A stretch of 64,000 bases of DNA from VRUE01 sp963708115 (GTDB lineage Bacteria > Actinomycetota > Thermoleophilia > Solirubrobacterales > 70-9), in contig CAVPRX010000002.1 of NCBI GenBank assembly GCA_963708115.1, positions 62,001 to 126,000 on the forward strand, given 5' to 3'. The position numbers and the translations under genes are program-made. The notes beneath the pieces were generated by a model, which was not told where the DNA came from, did no database searches, and saw only the letters and a program-made list of their open reading frames with translations. Position 1 is the stretch's first letter. The number at the start of each line of letters is the position of its first letter. Shown here one piece after another: positions 60,981-64,000 of this stretch.

Positions 60981-61550
60981 GGGGCGAGTTCGTCGGCGAG
61001 CTGGTCGCCCTCGCCGAGGCGGACGAGCGGGTCATGCTGCTGATCGGCGACCTCGGCTTCATGGTCCTCGAGGAGTTCCAGCGGCGCTTCCCCGAGCGTT
61101 TCGTCAACTGCGGCGTCGCACCGGGCTCGCCGTGGTGGATTCCTGCCCCTCGTCTACTCGATCGCCTGCGCGAGGGAGGCGACGCGGTGATCCTCGCGAT
61201 CGGGCTCGATCGCCCACGAGGCGATCGAGCCACCGAGCTGCTCGCCACGAATGGCATCGAGGTGGCGGTGGCGCTGGTCTCCTCGTTCAACCCGAGCCCG
61301 GTCGACGGCATCGCGGTCTTCCTGAGCGACATGCCGGCGGTGCTGACGGTCAAGGCGCACTACCTTGACGGTGGGTTCGGCGCGCTGGTGGCCGAGGCGA
61401 TCGCGGAGCGTGGGCTCGCTTGCCGGCTGCTGCATGCGGGCGTCGCCCGCATGCCTGGCGGAGAGACCGGCTCACAGCGGTTCCTTGAGGACCGCCATGG
61501 GCTAGCGCCCCCACCTCGCCCGGCGGCTCAAGCAGGTGCTGGGCGAGTGA
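60977..61550 (+). pseudogene. Decayed transketolase C-terminal subunit
   Basis: Begins ELVALAEADERVMLLIGDLG and RFPERFVNCGVAPG as in split transketolases, then jumps to GDAVILAIGLDRP and VAVALVSSFNPSPVDGIAVF. So the middle (about 120 residues, including cofactor and substrate residues) is deleted. ETGSQRFLEDRHGL is followed by a frame change in a C run to HLARRLKQVLGE-stop. It cannot be active. Such split transketolases often sit in surface-polysaccharide loci. Confidence 0.78.
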
Positions 61551-61852
61551 AGATCGAAGCCGTAATCGTGTGCCATCGCGAAGTCCCGGCGGTGCCAGTC
61601 ATACACGGCTCTCGGTGAGCTGACCGACGCGAACAGCCACCGCCAGGCCTCGTGGAGGCAGCGTATGAATTCGGCGGGTGCAACCCTCCTGGCATTGCTA
61701 GCAACGACCGCTCTTGCGGGATGGAGCATCGGCTACCTGACACGGGACACGGGTCCTATTCGACTGTCGACGTTGTCGACGCCAAGGCCCTTTGCATCAA
61801 GGCTCCTTGCGCTGGTGAGGGCGATGTTTTTGGTTGAAGCTTTACTAGTTTC
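61551..61852. other. Region of possible gene remnants
   Basis: No convincing gene. On the minus strand HEAWRWLFASVSSPRAVYDW looks like part of a protein but has no clear family. On the plus strand an ATG at 61665 with GGAGG upstream opens a 63-aa frame starting MNSAGATLLALLATTALAGW, a possible small membrane protein. Neither is supported well enough to call. Confidence 0.35.
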
Positions 61853-61882
61853 TTGACAACTACATATGCGTTCCGATACGGT
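61853..61882 (+). promoter_or_regulatory. Promoter of second NHL protein
   Basis: TTGACA (61853-61858), 18-base spacer, TACGGT (61877-61882), 55 bases before the GTG. Same -35 and spacing as the promoter of the first NHL gene; the -10 is weaker. Confidence 0.6.
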
Positions 61883-61937
61883 AGGACGTAATTGGGAACC
61901 AGGGAGTGTTTCGCAATAGGAACTAGGGAGAGTTGTA

Positions 61938-64000
61938 GTGAGGAGAGCGGGTAGGAGTATGGGGACAGGCGCCGGGATTGCGTCTCTATGTGCGATCGGG
62001 TTGGTATCGCTTCTGCTGGCTCCGGTTCTGCTGGCTCCGGGAGAAGCCAAGGCGTCCGTGCCCGATTTCATTGCCTCGACGCCTGAAGAACATGCTCCGG
62101 GCTCCGGCGCGGGTCAGCTGGCCTCACCCACGGGGGTTGCGGCCGAGCCGAATCTTCCTGGCCATCTCTATGTCCCAGACGAAGGCAACGTACGGATCAA
62201 CGAGTTTACGCCATGGGGTGAGTTCGTCAGGGCTTTTGGCTGGGGCGTTAACGCCGCGGGGCCGGAAGAAAAATTGCAAGCTTGCACCACTGCAAGTGGC
62301 TGTAAGGCTGGGAGCAATGGCTCTGGGGTGGGGCAGTTCAAAACTCCCGAAGGCATCGCCATCAACTCTGCAGGAGAACTCTACGTGGCCGAAAGTGGCA
62401 ACCACCGCGTACAGAAGTTCGATTCCGAAGGACACTTCATTCTAATGTTTGGCGACAGCGTCAACAAAACCGCGATCGAAGAAAGCCGAACTGTCGAAGA
62501 GGACGTGTGCCCGGCGCCGGGACACCCCAACGATGTTTGTCAGGCTGGAATATCAGGGGCTGCTCCCGGTCAGCTTGGCGCAGGCATCAGTGGTTACGTT
62601 AATAGGCTTGCGGTGTGTCAAAGCAATGGAACTGTCTATCTGGGCGAAGGAGAACGCATCCAAGTCTTCACCCCCGGTGGAGGGTTCAAAGAAACGATAA
62701 CGATGCCAGTCGGGATGATGGTGGCTGCAGTCACCACTGACCCCAGCTGCAATCTTCGCGCTGCCTTCAACTACGTGGGCCCCAAAGGCGAAGTCCGCAC
62801 GCTGAAACCGAGCGGGCCCACGGCCGAATTCCTCGAACCGACCATCCCTATCCTTGATCCGGCGTCCGGTAGGAATGGTCAGGCATCTGCGTTAGCCCTC
62901 GATCCCGCTGGAAATCTCTATGCGGCCGTTCTTTTCCTACAGGGCAAATTAATAGAACGTATGGCGTTGGAGTTCGACCCCGCCGGCAATTGCCTCACCT
63001 GTGGTGTTGCGGGCGAAGGTGGGCAAACCGGTTTTGATCGCCCTGTAGACGAATCTGTGCCGCGGGCTATCGCAATCTCTGACGCTTGTGGATCCGCCGA
63101 TATTTACATAACCAACGTAGGGAGTAACCCACCCAGGGCTTACCTCAACATCTACGGCCCATCCCCGAGTCTGTCGCTCTGCCCCCAGCCCGTCAAACCC
63201 CCCTTGATCACGGATCAGTACGCGGTCTCGGTTGGCGTCGAAACTGCCAATCTGCGAGCCAAGATCAATCCGAGATTTTGGCCGGATACCACCTACTACG
63301 TCGAATATGGCACCGCCCCCTGTTCAGAAGGTGGCTGCAAAGTGTTTCCTGCCGCGCCTGGGAGCGCGCTCACCTCAAAACTGACGAGCGCCGAGTTGCC
63401 TGCGAGTATTCTCCTTCCCGGTCTATCGCCCGAGACTACCTATCATTATCGTTTCGTTGCGCAGAGCGGTGGCGGAGGGCCAGTGCGTGGGCGGGGCGGC
63501 AAAGTGGGCGAAGACGGCCTCGAAGGCACCTTCACGACCTCTGCGCCAAATTCTCCGTCTAAACCCTGCCCCAACAAAGCCCTGCGCGCGGGCCCTTCCG
63601 CCAACCTGCCCGACTGCCGCGCCTATGAGTTGGTTAGCCCGCTCGACAAGGGCAACGTTGACATCAAAGCGCCCTTCGAACTGAGGCCCACGGCGCGCGG
63701 AAACGCGCGTGCCCGCGTCGATCAGGCCACTCCGGACGGTGATGCGCTCGCCTATGGGGCAGGCCGCTCCTTCGGTGATGCTGTCTCGGCTCCGTTCGCT
63801 TCTCAATACCTCGCGCGGCGTGGCGGAGCCGGGTGGATGACGCACGCGCTCAATCCGCCGATAAAAGGCCCCTCGCTCTATAACGGAGGCACTGCCTTCG
63901 TCGAGTCGATGTTTAAAGGGTTTAGCGAAAATCTCTGTAGTGCCTGGCTCTTGCAGAATGCCGACCTAGCACTGGCGCCGGGGGCGCCGAAGGGGGTGCC
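61938..64000 (+). CDS. Giant NHL/beta-propeller surface protein, 3' end outside window
   Basis: At least 687 aa, open to the last base of the window. GTG 61938 follows AGGGAGAG. Signal LVSLLLAPVLLAPGEAKA, NHL-type repeats (GVAAEPNLPGHLYVPDEGNV, GIAINSAGELYVAESGNHRV), a fibronectin-like domain (TTYYVEYGTAPCSEGGC, LSPETTYHYRFVAQSGG), then LCPNKALRAGPSANLPDCRA and the start of the propeller (RVDQATPDGDALAYGAGRSF). It is a clear paralogue of the protein at 43699 with the same domain order, but diverged. Confidence 0.85.
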   Translation, partial: MRRAGRSMGTGAGIASLCAIGLVSLLLAPVLLAPGEAKASVPDFIASTPEEHAPGSGAGQLASPTGVAAEPNLPGHLYVPDEGNVRINEFTPWGEFVRAFGWGVNAAGPEEKLQACTTASGCKAGSNGSGVGQFKTPEGIAINSAGELYVAESGNHRVQKFDSEGHFILMFGDSVNKTAIEESRTVEEDVCPAPGHPNDVCQAGISGAAPGQLGAGISGYVNRLAVCQSNGTVYLGEGERIQVFTPGGGFKETITMPVGMMVAAVTTDPSCNLRAAFNYVGPKGEVRTLKPSGPTAEFLEPTIPILDPASGRNGQASALALDPAGNLYAAVLFLQGKLIERMALEFDPAGNCLTCGVAGEGGQTGFDRPVDESVPRAIAISDACGSADIYITNVGSNPPRAYLNIYGPSPSLSLCPQPVKPPLITDQYAVSVGVETANLRAKINPRFWPDTTYYVEYGTAPCSEGGCKVFPAAPGSALTSKLTSAELPASILLPGLSPETTYHYRFVAQSGGGGPVRGRGGKVGEDGLEGTFTTSAPNSPSKPCPNKALRAGPSANLPDCRAYELVSPLDKGNVDIKAPFELRPTARGNARARVDQATPDGDALAYGAGRSFGDAVSAPFASQYLARRGGAGWMTHALNPPIKGPSLYNGGTAFVESMFKGFSENLCSAWLLQNADLALAPGAPKGV

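Noticed and set aside
61665..61856. 63-aa small membrane protein with GGAGG upstream
   Set aside because: It sits in a field of gene remnants, overlaps protein-like sequence on the other strand, and has no recognisable family; kept only as a note.

Overview
The window is GC-rich actinobacterial DNA. The best guess is class Thermoleophilia, order Solirubrobacterales. The main clue is a set of very large exported proteins with the signature LCPNK..R.G....LPDCRAYE(M/L)VSP, which I know from that group; GC-rich codon use, frequent GTG/TTG starts and tightly overlapping operons fit. This placement is inference from family knowledge, not a database result. I saw no rRNA, tRNA, CRISPR array, integrase or classical insertion sequence.

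Layout. 1-2.6 kb: sulfate ABC transporter cysT(partial)-cysW-cysA. 2.6-5.3 kb: PhoD-like phosphatase (two frameshifts) and two small or exported proteins. 5.4-11.9 kb: phosphate transport operon pstSCAB, which continues without a gap into a small lipoprotein, two zinc-ribbon proteins and a membrane-anchored phosphoesterase. 11.9-20.2 kb: Rrf2 regulator, DUF4389 protein, DUF2283 gene pair, MoxR/VWA pair, lipoprotein, two unlike cation/Ca2+ exchangers and an HD hydrolase. 20.2-23.4 kb: an orphan HipA-like protein whose catalytic residues are replaced, and a DUF559-type nuclease-like gene framed by 43-bp palindromes. 23.5-33.5 kb: RecD2-like helicase, VTT membrane protein, exported peptidase, cold-shock protein, TypA/BipA (two frameshifts), acyl-CoA dehydrogenase with a palindromic operator, and two small proteins. 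33.6-38.3 kb: a coupled operon of three different P-loop NTPases, one fused to a PD-(D/E)XK nuclease-like domain and a membrane anchor. This is the best candidate for an undescribed (defence-like) system here. 38.3-41.1 kb: peroxiredoxin, a VapBC-like pair, a lipoprotein and pilT.

From 41.4 kb to the end the window is mostly cell-surface and export genes: a tandem duplication of a small exported protein, a third relative at 58 kb, two giant NHL/beta-propeller proteins (the second runs off the end), a 963-aa exported partner, two collagen-like proteins, and five small lipoproteins in two families. A polytopic membrane protein with a decayed neighbour and a decayed transketolase pair suggest that a surface-glycan locus has eroded here.

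Six single-base frame breaks occur in otherwise intact conserved genes (2 in PhoD, 1 in the phosphoesterase, 1 in MoxR, 2 in TypA), mostly in G/C runs or GCGCG stretches. Assembly or sequencing error is the simplest reading, so these genes are annotated across the breaks. The remnants at 56.8-57.5 kb and 60.6-61.6 kb also have stops and large deletions and look truly decayed.
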